DNA from: Lepidonotus clava
Taxonomy: Eukaryota > Annelida > Polychaeta > Phyllodocida > Polynoidae
DNA length: 64,000 nt
Assembly (NCBI GenBank): GCA_936440205.1
Contig: OW387139.1
Location: 39,954,378-40,018,377 of the forward strand
Direction: 5' to 3'
Shown: positions 45,958-57,099 of the stretch, piece by piece
Layout: each line of letters begins with the position of its first letter
Numbering within the stretch: position 1 is the first letter of the stretch
Notes under the pieces: model-generated
Database searches by the model: none
Told to the model about the DNA's origin: nothing
What the model saw: only the letters and a program-made list of their open reading frames with translations
Made by a program: the position numbers and the translations under genes

Positions 45958-48839
45958 TATAAGAGGCCTATGGCCCATCGATGTAGTATTCGACCATATA
46001 ACTTTAAATGTCCATCCATGGCCTTTACTTCAGTAAGGTCCCATGTCCCTCTCCCCTCGTTACGGTAACAGATACCCGCTGAGCCCCCCTTGTAGCCGTC
46101 CAGGTGTGTCTCAGGTGTAAAGTGATCATGGCCCTCACCTGGTAAGGGGATCCTCCAGGTGTAAGCTGGCTGGTCCCCAGGTGACACGGACTAATGGCCC
46201 ACCTGACGACTACCTGAGGCCCGCGTTTAGGCCGACCTGATCACTACCTTAGGCCCATCTTTAGGCCTAACTGGGCAGGATTTGGGGAGTGTTTACTGCT
46301 CCCTGGGTCCACCTCTGGTTTATAGATGTTCCCACGGTTACCTCACTACCTTGCCGCAACCCAACACACACGTAATAAGCCCATCCTACATTGGGTATAT
46401 CCTGGGTTTGGACAAACGTTGGACAAAATTACTGTATAAGTCATCCTTGTCACCTAGAGATGGGGTTTCTCGAATAAGCTCTATACCCCGTAGGTACTGC
46501 TAAAATATTATCATTTTTCAAGTTTTGTCAATTGAGAGATTTGCAGGTTTGCCAACCAACCAAAATGTGGTGTTTCAGGGCAAAATAAGGTTGGATATTA
46601 CAGTTTGAGCTGAAAGACTTTACCATTGGAAAAGTCCAAAGTATAAGGTAGGATTTTAGAAATGTTCGGAGTAATCTTTCAACCAAATTGTTTTGTTTTA
46701 TTTTGTATTATGCAACTCTTTTCAGGGAATAAGGATGGAAGCAATTTTGAAAATATTTCTTGGTAAACTCTATTGTTGGTGTCAACTTGGATTGGCTTAA
46801 TTATATTATATTATGCGCATGGCCACACATGTACATTAATCTCATCATTGTTCCCTTTCAGCTTCTATTTGCTTCCACAATCATGCACTTGGAAGCATAT
46901 ACACGAATTTTTGTATAATTTTTGTATATGCAGTTATTCATATGCAGTTATGAATAACAGCCATATGCAGTTTACGTAAGGTTGTACTATTTCCCCAGCT
47001 GAAATTGCAGAAACGACGCACGTGCATCCCTTAATGGTTACAACGTAGTCGTAAAGGGTTAAGCGTCCACCTCCTATCTCAATCTCTGTATCTCTTCTAC
47101 TTACATGATATTACTTTAAGATACGCTACTCTTAGCCTACACGAATCAGTTTAGATATCGATAAGATCAAATGATCAACCTTGCCCTTCCAGTCCACCAA
47201 AGTGGATACCTTAAAGTCTCCAGCAACTTAACTCTTACTCTATACAGATGATGGCCAAACTGTACTTAGGTATTCCCAGACCAAAACCTACAGCAAGATA
47301 CCGATAATTGTGTTATTTTACGATAGGGTACGGCTGTAGATGTCCGTAATCTGAAACTAACCAAGAAACATAATGCTCTTGCGATAACATCATATTAAAG
47401 CCATTGTCCATTTTTGGAATTCCATAAGTACTACTTTTATATGGTTTACAAATTGGGTATTATTACTGTTGTTAAGAATAATGAACATACTTTACAATGA
47501 TACGAAACTATTTGCCTCAAATGCCTTGACCTGATTGGGTACAATAATCTGAATGTTAATTATCTTTTTTAATTAATAGAATAGATTACATTTTCACTAA
47601 CAATTGAAAAACATCTGAACCTTAAGGTAACACCAAAAGAGTTTACAACGCAGCTGAATGACCCGTAAAAGTTGGTTAATAGTCTATATCTGATGTAAAA
47701 GGTTGTGTCTTTACAAGATTCTGGTGAGAGATAGGCGCAATCCAGCTTTATTTTCAATTCATCTTCTGGGTCCATGAATCATCCTCTTTTATAATGTTTT
47801 ACAGATAAAATCTACGAACCGATTTTATTGCAATTCGGTCCTTACTACAAGATCGATTGAATACTATCAATTAGTTTTATTTTCAAAAGAAGGTCGATTG
47901 CAAAGCGATTAAAATCAACGAGATTCTAATCTGAGTTGGATGACATTTCTCACATTCCTATCAACAAAATTCAATTGAGACTTGTCGTTGTTTAATTCTT
48001 CTTTTTCCAATTTTATTTGTGACAGATACTAAGGTTTTCTATTCCATCAAGTCCTTTTGTTGTTCAATATCTTTATAACTTAATTGCCAAACTGGATTTC
48101 TTCATCTATCTGATAAGCTTCTTTTTCCATTGACATCTCCCTGGGACAAGGACGACCCCTTAACTTTTGGTAGGTCTATGGGGTTATAAAATTATTAGTC
48201 TCTGTCTAAGATTATAACACATAACGTTAGCTTTGTCATCCAAGCTGTCCGAGTCTATAATACGATTAGAAGAGACTGCTAGTTTTGAATTTCGGTGGTT
48301 AACTAACATTATAACAGTCGTTTGCATTTCGATGTCCATCGTCTGTATTATACGCACTAAACTGCTTTAAGTAGGTGAATACCTTGTATTTATAAAATGT
48401 GTGCTCTGCCGCTCAAACAAATTGAGATCTATGTCGAGCGTCTAAGGTGAACAAGAACTAACAACGCAAAAAGCAACTCTATTGGATGGTACATATTTAA
48501 CCCTTCCCATGTAAAAGAACAGAAACATAGGAATTATAGGTTTGTTGTTAATACAATTAATGCAATGAATATGGATTGGATAAAGGTTGAAGGGAAGGGA
48601 ATATTATTATCATTTGATTTATCGTTATATAATGATCGATGATTGATTACAAAACCACCAACTAGTTGAGGTATTTTGAACTGAAAACTTTAAAATTTAA
48701 GATTTTAAACACTCGATGGAGACGTAAAACTGTCAGGTAGGACCTGTATCCGCGGTGTTTTAAAGAGATGGGGAGAAAAGTGTTGGATGACACAGTGATT
48801 CAAGTGGGTTTTGGAGCTACCTTAACTTCTTCTTAGGTG

Positions 48840-49138
48840 CAGGGGCGGATATAGGATTGTGAAAACGGTTTGGGGATCTGCATATAATGCCTGGTGGATC
48901 CAGCCATGTGAAAAGGGAGAGACGCACTTTTGTAATGTTGTTACCTTAATGTATTGTGGGCCGAATTTTACATTTAAAACTCAAATTTTCTGTTAAAAGG
49001 GAGGGGCGCTTTAGTAAAGAACTAAAGCGTTGGTGCTTCGCGCACTCTCTAACGATTATTTTGAATAAGTACGATGTAGTCCCCACCATAAGGGGACCTA
49101 TTATCCCCCCCTTCCCCACCCCCTGTGATTTGCCCCTG
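48840..49138. mobile_element. hAT-like MITE (GGGGCGGAT-end family), about 299 bp
   Basis: The left end is CAGGGGCGGATATAGG and the right end in reverse complement is CAGGGGCAAATCACAG. The interior is non-coding. No clean target duplication. Confidence 0.5.
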
Positions 49139-50194
49139 TGGTTGGTAAAACTTCCAAGTGCACATACTTGGTGGATTCTGTTCTAGTATCTGTAACATAA
49201 TTATGACGATAAAATAAAATATTTCCGGTGATTATTTAGGGGTAGCTATACTTGTCGGGGAAAGGGGGTTCCGGTTGGTTTAGAACCCTTCTTGCTATTC
49301 TCTAAAAAGGAAGTGGTGCGCGAGGATTTTTCAAATGAACTAGTTTTTATTATTTATCATTTTAATATCTGAACCTTTATGGTATTTTGAAATCCCGCAT
49401 CCCGCCAGATTTTTTTATATTATAGAAAAAAGAACATCTTTTCATAATTAGTTATACAGTTTTATAATAGTGATCGACTGTCTTCAGAAAGTCAGTATGA
49501 GATTACACCATGCCATCTTGGAAATTGTAGCTATTTTTTGAAATTCAATTGCGATAGAGTGCAAATTGAACAGTATACCTACACCTACGCAATGTAACCT
49601 AATATCATTAGAATTCCACTCGCCTTACGGTTCTCACTGCCAATGTACAGAGCAGAACTGAAGGCCGTTGGGTTCTGAATGATAACATTCCACCTTTATC
49701 TAAGGATGACAATAACATTACACCACTATCACAAACATGCACGCAATAATTATCAATCACATTCCAATGAGAGAATGGGAAAGAGATAGAAGAGACGACC
49801 AGTGAGATTGTGCCTGGGAAAAACTGGACGTGGAAATTAAGTGGAATGTCGCTTTCTATACTTCTGTAAGGTATGTTATTATACGTGATTGCATATTTAG
49901 ATGGGTACAGATACGTGTGCCCTCCCCTTTTGCCAGAAAAAAATGTTTTTGTTGTTGTGAAAATCGGCCAAAGTATCCAAAAGAGCCCACGCATTTGGGA
50001 ATTTCAAACCCATCATAGATATAAGGCAACCGGTTACCCTTAACATATCCTTATTGCATTAGTCTATTCACCAAGATTTACCTGTTACTTCATGTTTGAT
50101 ATAGCCGATCCTCTGCACAGTGGTGAGAACATTAACAGCTGGACCTATTGATATAATCATTATATTGTAGTTTGCCTGTTTGGGTGTAGCAACA

Positions 50195-50266
50195 GGGGGT
50201 ATAGCTCAGTGGTAGAGCATTCGACTGCAGATCGAGAGGTCTCCGGTTCAAATCCGGATGCCCCCT
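50195..50266 (+). tRNA. tRNA-Cys (GCA), right array copy 1
   Basis: Consensus 72-base sequence with intact A box, anticodon loop CTGCAGA and B box GGTTCAAATCC. The upstream flank is homologous, inverted, to that of the minus-strand copy at 42331. Confidence 0.95.
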
Positions 50267-50494
50267 GTCATACTTTTAGTTACATTCATAAATGTATTCA
50301 ACATGAAGAGAATGAAGTTTAATAGAAAAAATATTGGGAAATACTTGTATCCCACAATAAGGCGAAATAATCATATTTGCATTCTTCCTAAATCTTTGGC
50401 ATTCTAATACGATCATTTAAGGCAATAGATGAGATGGTTGGTGAGTATTGATATGGGAGATTAGATAGTTGTTTAAGCACATCTCATAGCATCA

Positions 50495-50566
50495 GGGGGT
50501 ATAGCTCAGTGGTAGAGCATTCGACTGCAGATCGAGAGGTCTCCGGTTCAAATCCGGATGCCCCCT
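50495..50566 (+). tRNA. tRNA-Cys (GCA), right array copy 2
   Basis: Consensus sequence. The 45 bases upstream (GATATGGGAGATTAGATAGT and on) match, inverted, the upstream flank of the minus-strand copy at 40857. This ties the two arrays together. Confidence 0.95.
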
Positions 50567-50881
50567 GACAGTCATTTTGAAAAAGTTTGTAAATGTCAAA
50601 TGAATTCTCAATCATACAATAAAGAACTTTTTGAAAAAGAAACTAGCAATTTATATCAGCACAAACATTCTTATTCTATTATTGAGAGTCTAGTGTCTCT
50701 CATGTATTGCCATACCTGGTTTTCCACACAATCCTGAGGTAGTGTATCACCATCAACTGTTGAGATGAGAGACCAAACAATGGGCACACAATTTATGAGC
50801 AAGGCTGTACTGTAAACATAGACAGCTGTTCCTATTGATATCATTGTACTATTACAATTTGCTTGGCTGGCTTTAGCAACA

Positions 50882-50953
50882 GGGGGTATAGCTCAGTGGT
50901 AGAGCATTCGACTGCAGATCGAGAGGTCTCCGGTTCAAATCCGGATGCCCCCT
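50882..50953 (+). tRNA. tRNA-Cys (GCA), right array copy 3
   Basis: Consensus sequence. The downstream flank CTCAGCCATTTTAGAA is a variant of the array's shared 3' flank. Confidence 0.95.
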
Positions 50954-51097
50954 CTCAGCCATTTTAGAAGGTTGTAAAGGTCAAATTAATTTTAAATCCT
51001 ACAAGAGAACTTGTTTTGAAGAAACCATATCAGCACAAATGTAATTGAGAAAATTCACAACTATTGTCTAGTTAATTGGGTACAGGTTAAAGCAACA

Positions 51098-51168
51098 GGG
51101 GTATAGCTCAGTGGTAGAGCAATCAACTGCAGATCGTGAGGTCTCAGGTTCAAATCTGAATGTCCACC
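51098..51168 (+). pseudogene. tRNA-Cys pseudogene, right array copy 4
   Basis: Recognisable over its full length but one base shorter in the 5' acceptor strand, and with many changes (CAATCAACTGCAGATCGTGAG, T-stem AGGTTCAAATCTG, 3' end GTCCACC). The acceptor stem no longer pairs well. The anticodon GCA is kept. Confidence 0.85.
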
Positions 51169-51452
51169 GTCAATCATTTTAGAAATTCATTTCCTTATCA
51201 AAACTAACAATGGAGAACATGTGGAAATGATAATCATTGTATACATGTACAATTATGCTTTCACCATTGTTGCAAAGTCAACTGTAAATGCAGTTGTGCA
51301 ATTCTAAGTCATTAGCCCTATAGACAAATTTATAGTTAAAAGCAAGGTGTGACAGGATCATTCATAAACGATGCATTTTCATATTACCATTTCCTTAATA
51401 ATGTTGTAGGACCATGAGTCAGATGAGTAAGTGCTTACATGCTATATTGTTT

Positions 51453-51524
51453 GGGGGTATAGCTCAGTGGTAGAGCATTCAACTGCAGATCGAGAGGTCT
51501 CCGGTTCAAATCCGGATGCCCCCT
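51453..51524 (+). tRNA. tRNA-Cys (GCA), right array copy 5, one stem change
   Basis: Consensus except ATTCAACTGCAG for ATTCGACTGCAG, which leaves an A-C mismatch in the anticodon stem. Boxes A and B are intact. Confidence 0.85.
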
Positions 51525-51730
51525 GTCAACCATTTTAGTCACAATTGAAAATGTATTAAAAATAACCTGAAGAGACCAAAGTTTAAAAGAACAAAGTTGT
51601 GAAATACTAAGTCTTTTGTTCCACAATTTAGGTGAACTTATTCTATTTTCATTCTTCTTATATTGATTATTTGGCATATAGATACTATTAATTAAGGCAG
51701 TTAGAAGAGATGGTTAGCGAGTGTCCAACA

Positions 51731-51802
51731 GGGGGTATAGCTCAGTGGTAGAGCATTCGACTGCAGATCGAGAGGTCTCCGGTTCAAATCCGGATGCCCC
51801 CT
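51731..51802 (+). tRNA. tRNA-Cys (GCA), right array copy 6
   Basis: Consensus sequence followed by the shared flank TGTCAACCATTTTGATTA. Confidence 0.95.
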
Positions 51803-52809
51803 GTCAACCATTTTGATTAATTGCAAATCGAAATTCAATCCTAAGAGGACGAACATTATTCTATAATTACCAGAGGAACTAAGTAACTCAGTTTGAGCAT
51901 GGCTATGCAGCTGTAGACGTCTGTGACACCAACTAGCCAACATGTTGTTCTGTTATTATAATGAATAATAAAAAAAGACCAGTTATGGCGCATCAGAGTT
52001 GTTATAGAGGTCAGACTGATGCTGAGATTTGACCCCTTGGACATCCGTTGTCACCTATGTCTGGTGAGAACTGGGGCCGTAGAAGGCAGGATGCGCGAAT
52101 TAAAACCCTATAGCATTTCAGATAATTACAGCATTACCAGAATTGATACTTCAAGTTCAAGAGGTGCCCATCAGCGAATGCAAGTTGTTTTTTACGGACC
52201 GTTGACCATAAGATTTTGAAGTTGAAATAAAATATATGTTTTTCAAAAGGACAAGCTGAGGTACACTTTTAAAAAAAAGTTAATTGCCAATCTTTAGTTT
52301 CAGTTTTGGAATCTTTTAGCAAACATTCTTTCTCAACCTTCTGTGGGTTATCTGTGTGAGTTTATGAGTTTATTCGTGGTACATGGGGATTGTTCTCTCC
52401 CTATTTCTGATTGTCTGATAATTACAAAATATGTTTCGTACGATTATACTGCAAAATGCGTCATCGCCAACGTCTAGAACTTTTTCATTGATGTGACACC
52501 CTACCAGCGGAACATCCTGAACCAATGAGTTGGGGTATGGGTGACAATGGGCTCAGGCTAAATGTGTTGGGCTCAAAGGGTCTATGGGAGGGTCCACTGC
52601 ACAGACTTACCAAAAGATATACAGAAGCAAAAAGCATCTCCCACAAAATGAGGGGTACTCTATAAATATGATTGTATTGGATAATCTAATATAGCATATC
52701 TCTTCCTATTAAATATATAAAAGTATTGAAGTTTTGAAAAAGTTTTGAAGTTGAGGTTTTCTTTTAACGGCAAATAATCAAATATGATCTTTGATGCAAT
52801 CCTATTATC
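51803..52809. other. Intergenic DNA, nothing recognised
   Basis: AT-rich sequence with no domain-bearing frame and no clear repeat structure. Confidence 0.4.
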
Positions 52810-53100
52810 ATGTCATACATAAGTTTAGGCATGTCATATCCTTCCTATAGTAATTACAAGTATTTACCAAACTTCTTTTATAAGATATATTAATATCATA
52901 ATTCCTTGTATTATAATTATAGCATAGTATAGAGTTTATGGTTATCAGTCACATTGCAACCCCCCTACCCCTATAGTGGTCAACTTTACTAATTGATGTT
53001 ATTAGGTCAGAGACCAAAGGTGAGGTAGGGAGGTGCAAGTATGCTGTAAGACACTCTATTTCCAGCAGCAGTACAGACAGCATGTAACCACTTAGCAGCA
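52810..53100. repeat. Second copy of the fossil-associated dispersed repeat
   Basis: It matches 31685-31850 plus 32455-32600 without the LTR that splits that copy. It therefore shows the uninterrupted form of the repeat and dates the solo LTR as a later insertion. Confidence 0.6.
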
Positions 53101-53249
53101 ACAGCCCAACACCAAAAACCTAGTCTCCAAAGCTTTGCTGAAAAGTACATGTGAAGTAAGCCACACACGTCTGTCGACTTTGAGGTTCTTGAGCCATGTT
53201 CTGGGCCCCAGGTTACGTGTGGTTAGTGATAGTTTGCACTGCATATAAC

Positions 53250-53850
53250 TGTATGTAAGTGTGACGTTCTCTGGTAGGTCGGGGTTGCCGATTCCTACAG
53301 CAGAGGAACGTGGGAATTGTTCGGGTCTCGGGCGGACGGAGAATCCGGGCAAGGAACCGAGATGTGATGTTTTTAGAGTCGTGCCTCGCGCACGAGGGGG
53401 GGCTGAGCGAATCGGTCGGGAATCGGTGCTCGGTGTCAGACGGAGGACTGCGGGGGAGGGAAAATATGGTAGGGGTAAGGGGGAGCCGCGGTTCGTCTCG
53501 CTCTATCTCCCAGGTCGGTGTTCACCTCGACAGGGCGGTCCACCCCGGATTCTGCTCCGCGGGGTCGTCGGGCCGACGGTCGCCTATTGTTTGGTAGCGT
53601 GGGGCCGAGCCAGCCGCGCCGTCGTCCCCGCGGACTTCGGGTCTTCGTTCCGCGTTTCGGGCCTTCGTGCCGTTCCGTGCCTACGCTTCCGGGACCCCAT
53701 CCGGGACGGTTTCGGGCCTTCGTGCCGTTCCGTGCCTACGCTTCCGGGACCCCATCCGGGACGGTTTCGGGCCTTCGCGCCCTACCTCGGTCCTCCGTTC
53801 CTCGTTCCCGTTCCTCGGGCCGTCGGGCCCCCATCCTAAGTTTCGCCTAT
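53250..53850. other. GC-rich segment with 55-base tandem repeats
   Basis: About 600 bases of much higher GC than the surroundings. A 55-base unit starting TTTCGGGCCTTCG occurs at 53655, 53710 and, in part, at 53765. Both strands have long frames through it, as expected when stops are rare in GC-rich DNA, so no protein is called. It may be the leader of a transcript from the promoter-like cluster at 53.99-54.11 kb. Confidence 0.5.
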
Positions 53851-53993
53851 TTGTCTCGAACTTCTACTATTTTACTCGAACTTCTGGTTAATTAACTCGT
53901 ATCGGCTCATCTCAGCGGTTGTTTAAGGGAAGAAGACACGTCTGGACACAAGGAGAACTGTTAAAGAACTCTGTTTCGTCGGGCCTCACCGCC

Positions 53994-54107
53994 CTTTTAT
54001 ATACCCTAGAGGTTAGCCCTGATTGGCTGCTTTTGGTCACGTGGTCTACAACTGACGTCACTTCCGGTTTACATTCTCGTTTCCGGTTTACATATCACTT
54101 CCGGTTT
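53994..54107 (-). promoter_or_regulatory. Dense minus-strand promoter-like cluster
   Basis: Reading the minus strand toward lower coordinates: ETS-like CCGGAAGTG (about 54105-54097), CCGGAAA (54087-54080), CCGGAAGTG (54067-54059) overlapping a perfect CRE TGACGTCA (54060-54053), an E-box CACGTG (54043-54038), a CCAAT box (near 54025), then TATATAAAAGG (about 54004-53994). This spacing is that of a strong RNA polymerase II promoter firing toward 53.9 kb. Given the neighbouring repeat copy, an LTR or other retroelement promoter is plausible. Confidence 0.5.
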
Positions 54108-54245
54108 ACATCTTTCCGGGTTTCGTTCCTTTACACTTTCGTTCCTTTACACTTTCGTTCCTTTACATATTCGGGCCTCTTTTTCGGGCTTTTACACTTT
54201 CGTTCCTTTACACTTTCGTTCCTTTACACTTTTGTTCCTTTTATT
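54108..54245. repeat. Short-unit repeat of TTTCGTTCCTTTACAC type
   Basis: About seven imperfect copies of a 16-18 base unit (TTCGTTCCTTTACACT) lie just upstream of the promoter-like cluster, giving a strongly strand-biased pyrimidine-rich tract. Confidence 0.75.
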
Positions 54246-54339
54246 AACATGTATACTTTTTGTCATATATCCTTACTTTTTCTTATTTTGGTCTCTTTAC
54301 GTATTTGGATGAATAGGCATTCATCACATAAGCGATAAT

Positions 54340-55140
54340 GAACTGCTTCGATATGATCATCTTCGGATGGTCTATTCAATACACACGTGGACATGACACA
54401 CACACATATATACTACATTTCAGGACTGGTACTTTGTTAGCCAATGGAATTTAATGAATTAATTTATCAAGGCCTGGGATTCTGCAAAAACTGAATAACA
54501 GCATTTACAAAAGTGAGGCTGAACGTCATCCTTTAAGGAATTACAAAAGGTAAGCTCTCTGTCCAATCACTATCAAAAACAATAATGACATCATGGATAA
54601 TTATTGTTAATCTAAAAAGGGAAATACATGGTACACCTGAACTACATCGGTATGCAAGGGGAAGAATCAATACAAGTAACCAATATCAAACTATCAGATT
54701 TAAACTAGAACATTGTATTAAATCAATCAGTGTCGGTCTGCCCACACTCCTAAACAACATAAAAGGAAAATAAAGTAAGAGCGGGAGAAGGGGGTCTTGA
54801 CCCCTTGAACCCCAGCCTGATAACTCTCCCCTAGGGCAGATTAACGGTCGATACATTCGGATCAGTTGACAGTGATCCGCGGATAAGATCATCCCTTAAC
54901 CCTAAACATATAGCCAGATCAACATCACATTAGGGGTACATGGTTCTGTCTTTGTTACCATTATCGGCGTGGTAGGGTATATAAAAAATGACCCAATGCG
55001 GAGCTGTGACATGCTGACAAAATAAAAGGCCAATAAATCTGTGGTCTTGCCTCAGGCTGGGTTTGGGGTGAGGGCAGGTCGTCCTGGACAGATTGGTCTA
55101 TGTCCAAACATAGGCTGCTAAATGGGGAGCGGATTCATAC
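54340..55140. other. Intergenic DNA, nothing recognised
   Basis: No coding region or clear repeat found. Confidence 0.4.
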
Positions 55141-55142
55141 TA

Positions 55143-55437
55143 CAATGAGCAGAGCAATATGATACATGTTTTCGGGATAATTATATCAGCAATATGATAG
55201 ACCTACATGTTTCTGGTATAATAGCATGAGCAATATAATACATGTTTTTGGGATAATAACATTGGGAATAATTATGATACATGTTTCTGGTACAATAGTA
55301 GGAGCAATATGGTACGTATTTTTGGGATGATAGCATTAGCAATATGATACATGTTTTTGGGGTAATTATGTCAGCAATATGAAATGCCTACATGTTTCTG
55401 ATACAATAGTATGAATAATATGATACATGTTTATGGG
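55143..55437. repeat. Short-period satellite, left part
   Basis: Alternating diverged units of about 40-50 bases contain AGCAATATGATACATGTTT, GGGATAATAGCAT and CTACATGTTTCTGGTA. The array resumes after the retroposon at 55438-56056 and continues to about 56145. Confidence 0.75.
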
Positions 55438-56056
55438 CCTCTGTGGGGGTACTGGGGTGGGGCTTCTGCCCCAGGGAAGAATTAATACAGGCCCCCAGTA
55501 GCCCTGCTGATCGTAAAAGGTGATGATAGGAGGGACCCAGCACTGACTAACTGGTTCATAAGGTTCGATTCACTAAGGGATGAGGTTCAGCCAAAATGAT
55601 TTTCAGGTTTTGATCCCCTGCTGTTTGCCCGCCCTGTCACCTTCATCTCTTAGATACAATCACCAAAGACAGAATTCGTCACAACTTGTTTTTGCCATAA
55701 AAATCACCCTGGCTGTAAGTATTGCGTAAAACATCCATCCATCCATCACTCACTCACTCACTCACTCACTCACTCACTCACTCACTCACTCACTCACTCA
55801 CTCACTCACTCACTCACTCACTCACTCACTCACTCACTCACTCACTCACTCACTCACTCACTCACTCACTCACTCACTCACTCACTCACTCACTCACTCA
55901 CTCACTCACTCACTCACTCACTCACTCACTCACTCACTCACTCACTCACTCACTCACTCACTCACTCACTCACTCACTCACTCACTCACTCACTCACTCA
56001 CTCACTCACTCACTCACTCACTCACTCACTCACTCACTCACTCACTCACTCTCACT
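55438..56056 (+). mobile_element. Retroposon (SINE or short LINE 3' end) with ACTC microsatellite tail
   Basis: A 12-base target duplication CATGTTTATGGG lies at 55426-55437 and 56057-56068. The body (55438 to about 55735) includes GCTGATCGTAAAAGG and ends GGCTGTAAGTATTGCGTAAA. CATC repeats then give way to an almost pure ACTC array of about 300 bases. As I recall, mollusc retroposons commonly end with a GGCTGT...CGTAAA stretch and a short simple-sequence tail. It inserted into the satellite around it. Confidence 0.75.
55746..56051. repeat. (ACTC)n microsatellite, about 76 units
   Basis: An almost uninterrupted tetranucleotide array. No frame on the plus strand contains a stop, so it yields an artefactual Thr-His-Ser-Leu open frame. 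Confidence 0.95.
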
Positions 56057-56145
56057 CATGTTTATGGGATAGATAATAGCATCAGCAATAGAATGTGCCT
56101 ACACGTTTCTGGTACAGAAGTATGAGCAATGTGATACATATCTTT
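56057..56145. repeat. Short-period satellite, right part
   Basis: It continues the unit pattern (GGGATAGATAATAGCATCAGC, ACACGTTTCTGGTACAGAAG) after the retroposon insertion. Confidence 0.65.
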
Positions 56146-56963
56146 GGTTGGATGGTTAGATGTAAACTATTCTCCTGAACCTATAATAGAAGAGCATGCA
56201 TACATTATTTTTCAACAGTTTTGTTTACTTCGATTTGTTTTTCACATGATTAAGACTTTTAAAAATACCTAAAAAGACCTGAAAGGGCAATCTGTAGGTC
56301 TATATAGCTAGTGAGCACGACATGTATAATTTATTAGGACTTCATATTCATTAAGATGTAATTGCTTTGTCAACAAAAATGCTGTCGACTTGTAATTCAC
56401 AATTGTTTTACCATGCCCTGCTTGTTAAGCTTATGCTCCTAATCTTCTTCATTGTGGTAAGAGGTACTACATTCTATTGTAGAGACAAGGGCCCATATTT
56501 CTTTTGGTCCCCCATGCTCTTATCAATCTGAATAGGAATTTGGGCTCTTTTTTTTTGCATATGTATGGGGCACATTATCATATTTATGCATACATTGCTA
56601 TTGGGATGCTGTAGACCACCCCAGGAGTTAGAAGCACGACTGATCCTACTCCATGACCCCATGGAAAACCAAGACTAGAATCGATCTTGAGACCCATGGA
56701 CCTGTCGAATATTGCTCTCCCGCTAGGTCCCTACCATTGGATAGTAGGTACTACCCAGAGGCGGATCCAGGGGGGGGGGGAATCCTCGAGGTCCCCCCTC
56801 CATTTTGTTAGACCCCTAAACTTCAAAAAGAGGGGAAAATGCCACACTCGTACGCGCAATTGCACACAGTTTTAGTCCTTAACCTTTATGCTGACCCCCC
56901 CTTTCGAAAATCCTGTATCTGCTATACCATCTATACTGCAGAGACAAGAGACTGTATTTGCAT

Positions 56964-57099
56964 CAGTGGCGGATTTAGGGGGGGTGCCCCCTTTTTTTGC
57001 CAAATTTTAGACTTTCTAAATGTAAAATTCCGCCAAAATGTAATTAAGGAAATTTTCAATAGCACCCCCCCCCTTTTCAAATTCCTAGATCCGCCACTG
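56964..57099. mobile_element. hAT-like MITE, 136 bp
   Basis: The ends are inverted repeats: CAGTGGCGGATTTAGG and the reverse complement of the right end, CAGTGGCGGATCTAGG. TGCAT is directly repeated on both sides (56959-56963 and 57100-57104). Non-coding. It is the cleanest member of the GGCGGAT-end family in the window. The 5-bp duplication is shorter than the 8 bp usual for hAT, so the superfamily is tentative. Confidence 0.7.

Larger units (their letters stand above)
42403..50194. other. Spacer between the two tRNA-Cys arrays, no recognised gene
   Basis: No reliable coding region in 7.8 kb. It holds a piggyBac-like MITE (43537-43884), hAT-like MITE copies near 45830 and 48840, a CCATC-rich stretch near 44930-44990, and otherwise AT-rich unique-looking DNA. 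A 117-codon minus-strand frame at 45834-46187 overlaps a MITE and is not accepted. Confidence 0.5.

Noticed and set aside
45834-46187. 117-codon minus-strand frame
   Set aside because: It runs into a MITE-like GGATCCGC end and a poly(C) tract, with no recognisable domain or supporting splice sites.
51435-51943. Minus-strand frames containing DRGHPDLNRRPLDLQ
   Set aside because: Antisense translation of tRNA-Cys genes; the same peptide appears on the opposite strand across the left array (41889-42083).
53261-53839. 192-codon plus-strand frame in GC-rich DNA
   Set aside because: Long frames on several phases reflect scarcity of stop codons in GC-rich repeats; the peptide repeats follow the 55-base DNA unit and show no domain.
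55722-56072. 116-codon frame of Thr-His-Ser-Leu repeats
   Set aside because: Translation of the ACTC microsatellite, which lacks stops in all plus-strand frames.
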